Below, one piece after another: positions 13,847 through 23,144 of a DNA stretch of 64,000 nucleotides. Position numbers and translations under genes: made by a program. Source of the stretch: CANNDT01 sp945876205 (lineage in GTDB: Bacteria > Acidobacteriota > Vicinamibacteria > Vicinamibacterales > UBA2999); assembly GCA_947503365.1 (NCBI GenBank), contig CANNDT010000001.1, positions 1 through 64,000 on the forward strand, read 5' to 3'. How positions within the stretch are numbered: position 1 is the stretch's first letter; each line of letters starts with the position of its first letter. The notes beneath the pieces are model-generated. The model worked only from the letters and a program-made list of their open reading frames with translations, had not been told where the DNA came from and searched no databases.

Positions 13847-15085
13847 CTAGAAACGCTGCCCGAGCCCGATCGAGAAGCGGTTTCTCTGGACCTGGTTCGG
13901 CTGCCACTGACGGTCGTAGCCGCCGACGATGGAGGTCAGGCTCGCAAGGTCCAGGCGCACGCCGCCGGATACGCTGTGCGCCCGATAGTTGCCGATCTGG
14001 TCGATGGAGACGGTCTCGAAGTCGTCGATGCCCGCCGTGTAGCCGCCGGTGAACCAGAGACGCGGGCGAAAGCGATAGGCGCCGCGGGCGTGGAGCGTGT
14101 TGCCGTGCACGTTCGAGATCACCACGTTACTCTGGCTGATCGCGTGCGCATAGCGCAGGCCGATTGACAGGCGATCGGTCGCCCACCAGGTCACGGCGGG
14201 GGAGAGCACCGCCATCCGCGCGCCGTTGAAATCAAGGTAGCGATACGTGCCGATCCAGCTCGCGCGGCCGAACGTGTGATCAATCTCGCCGAGATAGTCG
14301 CGCTCCGGCATCAGCTCGTTGTGGGGACCGATGAGGACGTGACCCACCAGCGTTGTCAGTGGCTTCCATCGCCATTCGGCCCCACCGCCGCCGCGCTGAT
14401 CGTTGATGCCGAACTTGCGCTGCGCGTCGCCGCGGCCGAATACGCGCAGCGTGTCGTTCAGGCGGTAGTTGACGGTCACGCCACCGCTGCTCGTGCTGGA
14501 GACGTCGGAACTGAAGGATTCCGCGAAGCCATGCGCCTCCACGCGGTGGAAGTACGACAACTGCACAGCTTCGAGCGACAGGCGGTGCTGTTCGGTCGGC
14601 GACATCGCGACCGCGCGTTCAAAGTATCGAAGAGCGCGAACCATGTCACCGGCCTCGCGATGGGCGCGGCCCAACGAGGTGATGACGACTTCGCTCTCCG
14701 GCTTCAGCGCTTCGGCACGCACGAGCACATCAATAGCTTCCTCGGTGGCGTGCCGCGCCAGGAGCGTCGTGCCGACGCCGATCATCGCGTCGACGTTGGA
14801 CGGATCTTCGAGGAGCACGCTCCGATAGACCGCCTCGGCGACCGAGGGGTTGCCCATGCGTTCGTGCATGTGGGCAATCCAGATCCGCGCCTGGTGATCG
14901 TTGGGATTGACGGAGGCGAGCCGCTGAAAGGCGGCGAGTGCATCGGCGTCCCGTCCCTCAGCCGCCAATTGGGACGCCTCCGCGAATGTCGGGCCAGAAG
15001 CCGCGGGAGGAGCCTGTGGGCCGGCCCCCGGCGAGGTCGAGGGGTCCGCCGCGAGCAATGTCACCAGCAGTAGCGAAAACAGCAT
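13847..15085 (-). CDS. TPR and YaiO-like outer-membrane beta-barrel protein
   Basis: 412 residues. A short signal peptide (MLFSLLLVTLLAADPS) is followed by three or four TPR-like helix pairs at ~32-165 (AEGRDADALAAFQRLASVNP, GNPSVAEAVYRSVLLEDP, GDMVRALRYFERAVAMSP). The second half (~190-412) is a run of amphipathic strands (VTVNYRLNDTLRVFGRGDAQ, LSIGLRYAHAISQSN, FSIGLGQRF) ending in Phe, typical of the YaiO-type barrel in the outer membrane. Family members are linked to export or modification of surface polysaccharides. No polysaccharide genes are adjacent. Confidence 0.8.
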   Translation of the reverse strand: MLFSLLLVTLLAADPSTSPGAGPQAPPAASGPTFAEASQLAAEGRDADALAAFQRLASVNPNDHQARIWIAHMHERMGNPSVAEAVYRSVLLEDPSNVDAMIGVGTTLLARHATEEAIDVLVRAEALKPESEVVITSLGRAHREAGDMVRALRYFERAVAMSPTEQHRLSLEAVQLSYFHRVEAHGFAESFSSDVSSTSSGGVTVNYRLNDTLRVFGRGDAQRKFGINDQRGGGGAEWRWKPLTTLVGHVLIGPHNELMPERDYLGEIDHTFGRASWIGTYRYLDFNGARMAVLSPAVTWWATDRLSIGLRYAHAISQSNVVISNVHGNTLHARGAYRFRPRLWFTGGYTAGIDDFETVSIDQIGNYRAHSVSGGVRLDLASLTSIVGGYDRQWQPNQVQRNRFSIGLGQRF

Positions 15086-15161
15086 TCCAGCACCTCGGTC
15101 GTGGGGAGAGGGGGCGACCTCTTCCTTTTTCGGCCCGGGGAGACCTGGGCTGTAGCTGTTT

Positions 15162-16316
15162 CTAGCCGATGGCGGAGCGGAGCTCTCGGACCGTGCTGGC
15201 CGCCGGCCAGGCGGAGACGACGGTGGCGAGCTGGGCGGCGATCATGGCCACCACGGCGCGGGTGGCGGGGTCGTGCTCACGGCCGTTCCGCAATTCGACG
15301 GCCAGGGCCCCGATACAGGCCTCCGGACCGAACATCGGCGTCACGACGGCCCCGTTTCCCGCTGCATCCCCGCCAACGATGGTGGGCTGGCCAGTGCGCC
15401 ATGCGGCGGCGGTGGCGTTGTCGGCCCCCTGGGCGATGGGGCCGAGGCGCGCGATGATCTCCGGGCGATACCCGTGCGCCGTGACGGCGAAAAGCTCATC
15501 GCCCGCCCCCATCCACAAAATGATGCCCGGTGCATCCAGCAGGTCCGCAGCCTTGGACAGGAGCGGCGGCAATTCGGCGGTGGTGGTGAGGCGGGATAGC
15601 GAGGTGCACAAGTCCGCGGTCTCCGCCAGGTTCACCGAGGGCGTCGCAGGCAGCGGGTCGGCCGCGACCGGGACGTCCTGCGGTGGCGCCGGAGGGGCCG
15701 TCGGAGCCGCGGCCACGCTCATCGATCTTCGCGTGGGCACGAGCAGGATGAGGACCGCGATCCACGCGAGCGCGGTCGCGCCGAGCACCGCCCACCGCTG
15801 CCGTGAGAGCCGCACGCCTTCTGCCTGGTAGAAGGTTTGCTCGGCGGCTCGAATAGCGCGAACCCGACCGTTCATGGCGTCGAGCGTGCTGCGGCCGTCG
15901 CTGAAGATCACGTCCGCCGCCATCGCTTCCTGCCCGATGCGGAGGTTCTCGCGCGCACGCGAATCGGCGGTAATGAGATTGCCCGTCGCTGCGTTGAGCA
16001 CCTGGACGCCGCTTTCGCCGTCCGGTGAGCGGAGCAGCGGCTTGAGCGCGGCCGCGTCGTCGTAGATCTGGCGGACGAGCGTTGTCATGCGCTCGAACGA
16101 CTGCTCATCGCGCTGTCCCGGCGCCAGGTACGCCTGTTGCGTCACGCCTACGCCGACGATCGCATCGCCGAGGCGATCGACACGGGCGGTCAGTTGTTGT
16201 TCGAGGGTGACGAGATCGCCCGACTGACGATCGAGGCTACGGAGAAAAAGGGCGGCCGCCACTCCACTGGCGAGCACTACGACCAGCAGCGTCAGGCGTA
16301 CAGATCCCTTGTGCAT
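15162..16316 (-). CDS. Membrane sensor protein with periplasmic helical domain and GAF
   Basis: 384 residues. An N-terminal membrane helix (LTLLVVVLASGVAAALFL, ~8-25) and a second one (WAVLGATALAWIAVLILLVP, ~175-194) enclose a ~145-residue helical periplasmic region of chemoreceptor-sensor type. A Pro/Ala-rich linker follows, then a GAF-like domain at ~235-365 (ILWMGAGDELFAVTAHGY, AWRTGQPTIVG, AVVTPMFGPEACIGALAVEL). No kinase, GGDEF or methyl-accepting domain follows, so it is a sensor without a recognised output and probably works with a partner. Confidence 0.72.
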   Translation of the reverse strand: MHKGSVRLTLLVVVLASGVAAALFLRSLDRQSGDLVTLEQQLTARVDRLGDAIVGVGVTQQAYLAPGQRDEQSFERMTTLVRQIYDDAAALKPLLRSPDGESGVQVLNAATGNLITADSRARENLRIGQEAMAADVIFSDGRSTLDAMNGRVRAIRAAEQTFYQAEGVRLSRQRWAVLGATALAWIAVLILLVPTRRSMSVAAAPTAPPAPPQDVPVAADPLPATPSVNLAETADLCTSLSRLTTTAELPPLLSKAADLLDAPGIILWMGAGDELFAVTAHGYRPEIIARLGPIAQGADNATAAAWRTGQPTIVGGDAAGNGAVVTPMFGPEACIGALAVELRNGREHDPATRAVVAMIAAQLATVVSAWPAASTVRELRSAIG

Positions 16317-16359
16317 CGAGAACAGGATAGCACCCGATGCCCTCCGATCCTGGAGGCGA

Positions 16360-17514
16360 TTACCAACCGATGCGCAACCCGCTCGTCCACGACAGTCCCG
16401 AATAGGCGCCGCCGTCGTTGGCGCGATCCGTCATCTCCGCATGGTGCAGCCCGGTCTGCAGCTTCAGCTTGTGGCCATAGAAGTAGTAATTCGCGCCCGC
16501 GTACCACTCCTGATACTGGTCGCCGCGCCCAGGCACGAGGCGGCTCTCGTAGGTTGCGAGCCGCACGCCGTTCGGCTGCTCACTGTCGAGGAAGGTGTGG
16601 CGGCCGACGAACTGGAGCTTGTCGGTCGCGTTATAGAACGGCATGACCATCGTCGCCCACAGATCGCTTTGACCCAGGTATCCCGATGCGACGGAGAGGT
16701 CCGTCCGCACACCCCACTTGAGCGTTTCGAATTTGAAGTTGAGCGAGCCAATGTGCTCGAGCTGTCGCGTGAACGTGTTGTGTGTATCAGGATGCTGGTA
16801 GACGTAGTTGCCCGTGAGCAGGGCTTCCTTGACCCCGAGGGACTTGCCGAAGTCGTAGCCGAGAACTCCCAGGCCGACCGCGCCTCCGTTGAACTCGCCG
16901 AATTCGCGATTCATGGCGCCGGCGGAGTAGATGCCCGCGCGGTAGACCCACGGCGCCGTGCGGCCAGAGACGCTCACCCCCGGCAGATATTCCTGCGGGA
17001 ACCAGATGTTGTTGGTCAGATTGCTTCGGTCAATCGTGAGCAGTTCTTTCGATGACGTCGCCCCGTCCATCGTGTACGGAATGCCCTGCTTGCCGACGGT
17101 TACCGCGAGCCTTCCGCTCTTCGTCCACATCAGGTAGGCGTCGGTCGCTCGCACGTACAACGGGTCACGTTCCTGCGGGTTGAGCTCAACCTCGGCGTGC
17201 AGTGTCCACTTGCGGAACAGGGTCAGCCTCGGACCGAGCCGCAGGCGGCGGACATTCCATTCGCTCAGGTCGCCCTGGCTGGCATCAATCGCAGCGAAAT
17301 CGTGCTGGAATCGGCCCGTGAAGAGCAGGCGCTGCACGACGGGATTGGAGTCGTTCGAGTACCACTCGGCGAATCGCCAGATCTTGTCGTAGGTCGATGG
17401 CTGTTTCCGGGTCGCGACGGGCGTCTGCGCGGGTGGTGCGGCGGGCGCCGTCTGAGCCGATGCGGAGGCGGTCGCGCCGAGCAACAGCACAAGGGTGAGG
17501 AGTCGCTTCGTCAT
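16360..17514 (-). CDS. Phosphate-selective porin O/P-like outer-membrane protein
   Basis: 384 residues from the ATG at 17514, with a clear signal peptide (LTLVLLLGATASASAQ) and a C-terminal aromatic residue (SGLRIGW). The body shows alternating strands characteristic of OprP/OprO-type porins: FTGRFQHDFAAID, RLRLGPRLTLFRKWTLHAEV, GRLAVTVGKQGIPYT and WYAGANYYFYGHKLKLQTGL. It would form an anion- or phosphate-selective channel. No pst or phosphonate genes are adjacent. Open frame continues upstream of the true start through the ccdA region, but codons there lack protein-like content. Confidence 0.82.
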   Translation of the reverse strand: MTKRLLTLVLLLGATASASAQTAPAAPPAQTPVATRKQPSTYDKIWRFAEWYSNDSNPVVQRLLFTGRFQHDFAAIDASQGDLSEWNVRRLRLGPRLTLFRKWTLHAEVELNPQERDPLYVRATDAYLMWTKSGRLAVTVGKQGIPYTMDGATSSKELLTIDRSNLTNNIWFPQEYLPGVSVSGRTAPWVYRAGIYSAGAMNREFGEFNGGAVGLGVLGYDFGKSLGVKEALLTGNYVYQHPDTHNTFTRQLEHIGSLNFKFETLKWGVRTDLSVASGYLGQSDLWATMVMPFYNATDKLQFVGRHTFLDSEQPNGVRLATYESRLVPGRGDQYQEWYAGANYYFYGHKLKLQTGLHHAEMTDRANDGGAYSGLSWTSGLRIGW

Positions 17515-17562
17515 ACTGTTGTTACTTGTACGACGCTCAGATTTCGAAAAAGTATCGAGAGT

Positions 17563-17578
17563 GTTACGTGTATGTAAC
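17563..17578. promoter_or_regulatory. Inverted repeat GTTAC-N6-GTAAC upstream of the porin gene
   Basis: A 5-base perfect dyad in an A/T-richer stretch between the end of ccdA (17580) and the porin start (17514). It may be an operator for the porin or a weak terminator for ccdA. Confidence 0.35.
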
Positions 17579-17579
17579 G

Positions 17580-18335
17580 TCAGTAGACCGGCAGGTACGG
17601 CGACAACCACTGCGCGATGACGGTGAACCGGTTGGTGAAGATGAGCACGCCGATCACGACGAGCAGCGCCCCTGATACGAGCTCGATGGCGTGATAGTGG
17701 CGGCGGATCTTTGCGAACGCCACGAAGAAGCGATTGATGGCGAGCGCGGTCGCGAGGAAGGGCACGCCGAGCCCGAGCGAGTACGCTGCCAGCAGCCGCA
17801 CGCCATGACCGACCGTGTTTTGCGTGGCGGCTACCGCCAGGATGCCTGCGAGGATCGGGCCCAGGCACGGCGTCCATCCAAACGCGAAGGCGCTTCCCAC
17901 CAGCACGGCGCCGACAAAGCCGGCCGGCCGCTTCGTGGTCTGCACGCGCTTTTCCTGGTAGAGCCACTCGATCCGCAGCACGCCCATGGTGTGCAGGCCG
18001 AAGATGATGATGATCGCGCCCGCGATCCGCCCGAGCAGTGTCAGCCGCGACGTGAGGAACTGGCCGATGTAGCTCGCGGACGCGCCTAGCGCGATGAAGA
18101 CGATTGAGAAGCCGAGGATGAACGCCAGCGACGACAGGATGACCTGCCTGCGAGCCTCGGGCGGCGCCGCCACGGCGACCGCGACACCGGCACCAGCCGG
18201 TGCGCCTCGCATCTGGTCGAGTGACAACCCCGAGATGTAGGAGAGGTAGCCGGGGATTAGCGGCAGGACGCAGGGGGAGAGAAACGAAAGCAGCCCCGCG
18301 CCAAATGCCGCCAGGAGAGTGACGTTCTCTTCCAT
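17580..18335 (-). CDS. ccdA: Cytochrome c biogenesis protein CcdA
   Basis: 251 residues, polytopic. The two redox cysteines stand in the CcdA signatures FLSPCVLPLIPGY (~18-30) and GWTPCLGPILAG (~150-161), each in a membrane helix. About six helices are visible, with a hydrophilic insert after the first that is Ala/Pro-rich. CcdA moves reducing equivalents from cytoplasmic thioredoxin across the inner membrane to periplasmic thiol proteins for cytochrome c maturation. It starts 9 bases after the nuoG stop, so the two probably share a transcript. No thioredoxin-like partner is adjacent. Confidence 0.9.
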   Translation of the reverse strand: MEENVTLLAAFGAGLLSFLSPCVLPLIPGYLSYISGLSLDQMRGAPAGAGVAVAVAAPPEARRQVILSSLAFILGFSIVFIALGASASYIGQFLTSRLTLLGRIAGAIIIIFGLHTMGVLRIEWLYQEKRVQTTKRPAGFVGAVLVGSAFAFGWTPCLGPILAGILAVAATQNTVGHGVRLLAAYSLGLGVPFLATALAINRFFVAFAKIRRHYHAIELVSGALLVVIGVLIFTNRFTVIAQWLSPYLPVY

Positions 18336-18344
18336 CGAATCCGC

Positions 18345-20147
18345 TTACCCGACGGGCTTGAGCGGAATGAACAGGGCCTGCGCGGAGCCTTCGGTCTGCA
18401 CCGAATGTCCCTTCACGGGGGGCAGGTCCTGGAAGAAGAAGTCCCACTTCCATCGCTCGGACGGATTCGATGCCTGCAGCCAGCTGCTGGCCGGCAGCGG
18501 CTGAGCAAAGCCGATCTTGTCGGCGTCGGCGTAGGGCCCGCCTGGCATCGCGGCGGCGAGTGCGCGGCGCACGTCGCTCGAGGAGGTGTAGGGCAGCGTC
18601 AGTCCGAGCGCGCGCGCCACGTTCACCAGGATCTGCCAGTCTTCGAGCGCTTCTCCCGGCGGTGCGATGGCGCTCGATGCGGCCTGCACGCGTCCCTGGT
18701 CGTTGGTGTAGAGCGCGTCTTTCTCGACATACGCGGCGCCCGGCAGCACGAAGTCGGCGGCGTCGGTGAGCGGAGTCGTCACCACGCCCTGGACGATCAG
18801 CAGCGGCAGTGTCCCGTTGCGCCGCGCCTCGATCAACCAGGAGACGTCGCCAATCGAGCCCTGCGGACCGGGATCGATCACGTACACGGCCTTCACGCGG
18901 CCGCCTTCGACGGCGGTGCGAAGCGCCGTGAGATCCGGCAGCCCGTCGTTGCCCTGGCCGACGTCGTAGCCGAGATCGCGCGCGCCGTTGACGTTGGGCG
19001 CGTCGGTCGCCGGCACCTTGAACTTCGTTCCGGCCGGCTGCGGCTTCTCGCTGCGCGTCCACGTCATCGATACGGCCTTGATGCCGTCGGCGCCCAGCAG
19101 CCCTTCGACGAGTTGCTTCACGACGAACAATTCTTCGTTGGAGGCATGCGCCGACACGAGGAATCGCACCGCGGTCGGATCGGCCGATCCGACTTCCTGG
19201 ATACGGTCGCGCAGGCGGGGCTCGACGTCATGCCATGCCGCCGGCTCGAGCGCGGTGCCGCGCCGCATCATCGGACGGCGGAGCCGCGTCTCGCCTTCGA
19301 CCCAGTGGTAATCGAAGCGGCCGATGTCGCACATCCAGTAGTTGTTGACGTCGGGGTTGAATCGCGGCGTCATGCGAATCAGCCTCGAGCCCCTCGCCCA
19401 CTCGGGCTTGGCCTTCAGCCACGCGCTCGTGTTGCAGCCCTTCGAGCAGAGGGTGCAGATCGTGTCGACGACACCCGGGTTGTCCCACGGGCGGCTCTTG
19501 AAGCGGTAATCGCGTGTGGTGATCGCGCCGACGGGACACACATCCATCAGGTTGCCGGAGATGAGCGTGTGCACGCCCTGCTCCTGGAACGTCGCGATTT
19601 CGCTGCCGTAGCCGCGATCGACGATGTTGATCTGCGCGTCGGCGTCGATTTCTTTCATGAAACGGACGCACCGCGTACAGAGAATGCAGCGGTTGCGGTT
19701 GAGCATCAGCGTCGGGCCGAAGTCGACGTCGGCCTTCACGCCCTCGCCGTCGAACACGCGGCGCGGAAAGTCCATCCGGCTTTCGGCGGGACCGAAGGTG
19801 TAGGAAAAATCCTGGAGGGGGCACTCGCCGCCCTTGTCGCAGACCGGGCAATCGAGCGGGTGGTTGACGAGCAGGAACTCGAACACGCCGGCGCGCGCTT
19901 CGACGACCTCGGGGTCGCGCGTCATCACCACCATGCCGTCGGTGCACGTCGTCGAGCACGAGGTCTGCAGCTTCGGCATCTTCTCGATCTTGACGACGCA
20001 GACGCGGCAGGAACCGTCGATGCTGATCCCGGGGTGGTAGCAGTAATACGGGACAGAAATGCCCGCTTCGAGCGCGGCCTGCAGGACCGTCTTCCCTTTT
20101 TGAACGGTAATGGGGCGGCCGTCGATCGTCAGCGTAACCGTGTCCAT
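18345..20147 (-). CDS. nuoG: NADH-quinone oxidoreductase subunit G-like protein
   Basis: 600 residues. The N-terminal [2Fe-2S] ferredoxin domain has YYCYHPG, DGSCRVCVV and the SCST Cys. A His/Cys cluster follows (HPLDCPVCDKGGECPLQD), then CILCTRCVRF with a later CPVGAI, and a second CxxCxxxC site (ICTLCSKGC, then MCDIGRF), equivalent to cluster N7. The last ~300 residues form the molybdopterin-oxidoreductase-like domain with no cofactor signature. This is the complex I NuoG layout (usually 680-900 residues; here shorter). No other nuo genes are in the window, so it could be a scattered complex I gene or a subunit of a different NADH-linked enzyme. Confidence 0.85.
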   Translation of the reverse strand: MDTVTLTIDGRPITVQKGKTVLQAALEAGISVPYYCYHPGISIDGSCRVCVVKIEKMPKLQTSCSTTCTDGMVVMTRDPEVVEARAGVFEFLLVNHPLDCPVCDKGGECPLQDFSYTFGPAESRMDFPRRVFDGEGVKADVDFGPTLMLNRNRCILCTRCVRFMKEIDADAQINIVDRGYGSEIATFQEQGVHTLISGNLMDVCPVGAITTRDYRFKSRPWDNPGVVDTICTLCSKGCNTSAWLKAKPEWARGSRLIRMTPRFNPDVNNYWMCDIGRFDYHWVEGETRLRRPMMRRGTALEPAAWHDVEPRLRDRIQEVGSADPTAVRFLVSAHASNEELFVVKQLVEGLLGADGIKAVSMTWTRSEKPQPAGTKFKVPATDAPNVNGARDLGYDVGQGNDGLPDLTALRTAVEGGRVKAVYVIDPGPQGSIGDVSWLIEARRNGTLPLLIVQGVVTTPLTDAADFVLPGAAYVEKDALYTNDQGRVQAASSAIAPPGEALEDWQILVNVARALGLTLPYTSSSDVRRALAAAMPGGPYADADKIGFAQPLPASSWLQASNPSERWKWDFFFQDLPPVKGHSVQTEGSAQALFIPLKPVG

Positions 20148-20183
20148 AACCGGCTGATCATATCAACAATCGAACTCCCAACT

Positions 20184-20225
20184 CCCAACGGTCCAACTTC
20201 AAACAGTGGGCGTTGGGCCGTTGGG
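20184..20225 (-). terminator. 14-bp hairpin downstream of the M1 peptidase gene
   Basis: CCCAACGGTCCAAC (20184-20197) pairs with GTTGGGCCGTTGGG (20212-20225) with one mismatch that is a wobble in RNA. It begins 12 bases beyond the peptidase stop on the minus strand. There is no clear U tract, so it is a candidate only. Confidence 0.5.
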
Positions 20226-20237
20226 GCGTGGGCGCTT

Positions 20238-22949
20238 CTAACGCTGCTCGAAATCGGCGATGGCCGCGAAGTCGCGGTTGACCTGTACCTGTCTGACCGT
20301 CCCTTGGAACGGAAGCCGCCGCTCGACCAGCCGGTCGTCCACCTGGACGATGACGTGCTCCGCATGGCCGTCCGCATAGAGGAGTGTGACGGTCACCGGC
20401 ACCTGGAACGCGTTCTCGCCGATCTGTTCGAAACGTACGGTCACGGCGCCTGCGCCGATCGCGGTCGCATAGCGGATACGCGGGATCTCGGACCCATAGA
20501 TCCACTGCTCGAAGAACTTCTCGAGAGACCTGCCGGATTCGGCTTCGAGTACCTTCCGCAGGTCCTGGGTGCCCGCCTTCTGAAACCGCTGCTCGGTGTA
20601 GAAGCGGCGCAGCGCGGTGAAGAACGGCTGATCGCCAATCGTGCGGCGCAGCATGTGAAGCACCGCGGCGCTCTTGTTGTAGACGAGGGCGCGGAAGACG
20701 CGGGAGTCGCCCTTGATGTGGCCCAGCCGGTATCCAAGGCTGATCGGACCTTCATCCGCCTCTGCCAGTGCCCATCGCCTGAATTGCCGAAGCATGTCGA
20801 TGAACACCGCTTCGCCACGCGCGTGGCGCGCGTAGAGCGCGGCGAAGTACTGTGCGAACCCCTCGCTCAACCACTGCTCGTGATAGTTGCGCCAGCCGAC
20901 CGCCTGTCCCCACCACTGGTGCGCGAGCTCGTGGGCCACGAAAAACTCCGGGAAGCTTTGAAACGCCGCCGGGTCGTTGCGCCAGGTGTAGCCCGAGTAC
21001 GGCATTGGCTGGTTGACGAGGGCGAAGTACCCCGGACTGTGCCCGCCCGGCAACTGGCCCTCGACGAGAGCAATCGTCGCTGCGCCGTACGGCGCATCAC
21101 CCATCAGCCCCGCGTAGAACCTGACAATGTCCTGCGCCTCACCAAAGATGGCGCGGCCCGCAGTTCGTTGCCGCGGGTTGGCATCGACTGCCACCCGCAC
21201 GTGATCCCTCGATCCCGTGGCCGACGCCGGAAGGGCGACGGTCGCTTCGCCAACACGGACGAACCTGCTCACGACCAGCGCGAGGTACCGCAGCGGGTCG
21301 GCCGCCCTGAAGACAAACGCCCGGCCCTCGACTGTTGACGTCAGCAGGTCGCGGAGCGTGACGTCGTTGTCGGCTCCGAGATCGCCGCTGGCGACGCAGG
21401 TATATCCAACCGGCACGGTGATGCGCAACGACGCCGTGGCGTAGTCCGAGACGGTATTTTGCGGGTACCAGAACGATCGATTGCTCAGCAGGAAATTCGG
21501 CTCGGGCGCCATGAACGGCGTCTCGTCCTGGAGAGGCGGCGGGGATTGCCCTCCCTCTACCTGCACGCCCTCGACGTCGATGTCCTGCGACTCCAGCCTG
21601 CCGGAGTAGGCGACGAGAAGGGTGAGCTCCGCATCGCGCGTCAGCGTCACGGGCAAGCTGATGATGATGGTGTTCTGGCCACGAAGGCGCAACGGCAGCA
21701 ACCGCCCGTAATCGGCGCTCACGACACCCGTCACCGCGAGTGAGTCCGCCAGGCGCAGCGTCACCGACGAGAGCTGGTTGGCCTGCACCCGCACCCGCAT
21801 CCGTACCAGGCTGTCGATGAACTGGCGATCCGGCGAGACGGTCGCCACGACGTTGTAATCGAGGACGTCGTACTCCCGCTGCTCATCCTCATTGAACGAG
21901 ATGAGGGCGGCCGAACGCGTGGTCGAGGGATAGACCGAAATCGTCCGGCGGTGGTCACGGTCGAACACGGTGATGTCTTCGGCCTGTCCGCCTGCACGCG
22001 AATAGGTCAGCGTGCCGTATCGCCGGGTCCGGACCTCGGCGAGAAAGTCCCCGATCGTCGGCAGCAGGTACCACTGATCCAGGCTCAACTCGGTGAGATC
22101 CAGGTTGAACGACTTGGGCCCCTCGCGCGCGAAAATCTCCTGTGCTCGTCGGAGCTGTCGCGGGTTGACCGCGACGGGGGTCAGGCTGCCCGTGCTGACG
22201 CGCCGCTCGTACTCGAACGGATTCAACCGCACGAACGCGCTGTCGAAGGCCGCGGTCAGGACCTCATTGCCGGAGAAGATGCGGAGCTGGCCCTTCTCGG
22301 TGGCTGGGCCCGGTGAGAAGCGCATCTCTCCGCGTCCGAGGAGTACCAACCCCGTGATGCCCTCCTCCGCCTCCACGAGAAAGACGGTGCCGTCGTGCAG
22401 CGTCAGGCGCAGGTCGTCAGAGATGATCGAGAGCTCGCGGGCCGCCAGCTGTTTCGCAGGATTCACCTGCAGCCGGTAGAGCCCCTCCACGGCCGTCAAT
22501 CCCTGCGCGCCGCTGATCCGCCACACCCCGCCCGCCCCGTCCTCCGTCCGTCGCACGTCGACAAGTGAGCTGATGATGCGCGCCCGCCCGACGGTTTCGA
22601 TGAACCCCTCGATGATCAGGCGGTAGCCGTCGCCTCGCGGCAGCGACTCGAGCGGCACGCGGTCGCGTTCGTGGATGATGACCCGCTGAATGTCGGGACT
22701 GATGAGATCGTCGACGAAGTCCGCGGATTGCTCGGCCGACATGCTCTCGTCGATCAGCAGGCGCAGCGCGGCTTCGTCGTGGGATTCGAGCGTCTGCTGG
22801 ATGCGCGTGAGTAGCTGGGCGATCCCGTCAGGGGGCGCCGGTGACTGGCCGGGTGCCTGGGCATAAGACGTGTTCGCGCATGCCGCCATACACGCGAGCA
22901 GCAGAACGAGCCGCGCAGTCAGGACCCCGACGGCGTCAGACGCCAACAA
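20238..22949 (-). CDS. Secreted M1-family zinc aminopeptidase
   Basis: About 903 residues from a TTG at 22949 preceded by GGAGG with a 6-base gap. This start yields a signal peptide (VGVLTARLVLLLACMAACAN, cut after ...SYAQA). The open frame extends further upstream, but that part overlaps a SpoIIE-type remnant in another frame. A long N-terminal region (~400 residues) of unknown, mostly beta structure precedes the M1 part. The zinc motif HELAHQWWG with the downstream SEGFAQYF Glu, and a GAMEN-like segment replaced by LPGGHSPGYF, mark the catalytic domain. The altered exopeptidase loop may change N-terminus recognition. A C-terminal beta-sandwich ends the protein. It probably acts in the periplasm. 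Confidence 0.82.
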   Translation of the reverse strand: MLASDAVGVLTARLVLLLACMAACANTSYAQAPGQSPAPPDGIAQLLTRIQQTLESHDEAALRLLIDESMSAEQSADFVDDLISPDIQRVIIHERDRVPLESLPRGDGYRLIIEGFIETVGRARIISSLVDVRRTEDGAGGVWRISGAQGLTAVEGLYRLQVNPAKQLAARELSIISDDLRLTLHDGTVFLVEAEEGITGLVLLGRGEMRFSPGPATEKGQLRIFSGNEVLTAAFDSAFVRLNPFEYERRVSTGSLTPVAVNPRQLRRAQEIFAREGPKSFNLDLTELSLDQWYLLPTIGDFLAEVRTRRYGTLTYSRAGGQAEDITVFDRDHRRTISVYPSTTRSAALISFNEDEQREYDVLDYNVVATVSPDRQFIDSLVRMRVRVQANQLSSVTLRLADSLAVTGVVSADYGRLLPLRLRGQNTIIISLPVTLTRDAELTLLVAYSGRLESQDIDVEGVQVEGGQSPPPLQDETPFMAPEPNFLLSNRSFWYPQNTVSDYATASLRITVPVGYTCVASGDLGADNDVTLRDLLTSTVEGRAFVFRAADPLRYLALVVSRFVRVGEATVALPASATGSRDHVRVAVDANPRQRTAGRAIFGEAQDIVRFYAGLMGDAPYGAATIALVEGQLPGGHSPGYFALVNQPMPYSGYTWRNDPAAFQSFPEFFVAHELAHQWWGQAVGWRNYHEQWLSEGFAQYFAALYARHARGEAVFIDMLRQFRRWALAEADEGPISLGYRLGHIKGDSRVFRALVYNKSAAVLHMLRRTIGDQPFFTALRRFYTEQRFQKAGTQDLRKVLEAESGRSLEKFFEQWIYGSEIPRIRYATAIGAGAVTVRFEQIGENAFQVPVTVTLLYADGHAEHVIVQVDDRLVERRLPFQGTVRQVQVNRDFAAIADFEQR

Positions 22950-23139
22950 CGGCCCCCTCCGCCACCGCCACGACGGGCAGAGGCGGCAGTCTCCGCGCGA
23001 CCAGCACCGCCCACCCGAGCTCCTTGGCGGAGCCCCACCCGCGCCCATCGACGACATGTTGCAGACCCGCTTGATCGAATCGCCGGCCGCCACCATCTTC
23101 CGCTTCCGTGACGCCGTCGCTGTACATCACGATCCTGCT
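22936..23139 (-). pseudogene. Remnant of a SpoIIE/PP2C phosphatase C-terminus
   Basis: Between the kbl stop and the M1 gene one frame reads RIVMYSDGVTEAEDGGG, then RFDQAGLQHVV. This matches the YTDGVTEA-N/D-G-x-x-FG-xx-L block found near the end of SpoIIE-type phosphatases (compare CTDGISEAMN in the gene at 10229). Only ~65 codons remain; the rest of the phosphatase is absent and kbl abuts the break. It has no start of its own and runs under the M1 start. I read it as the tail of a deleted gene. Confidence 0.55.
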
Positions 23140-23144
23140 GGTCG

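Noticed and set aside
17515..19062. Very long frame extending the porin upstream through ccdA and nuoG
   Set aside because: It is antisense-free shadow sequence in the same strand but another frame than ccdA, without conserved content; the porin has its own signal peptide at 17514.
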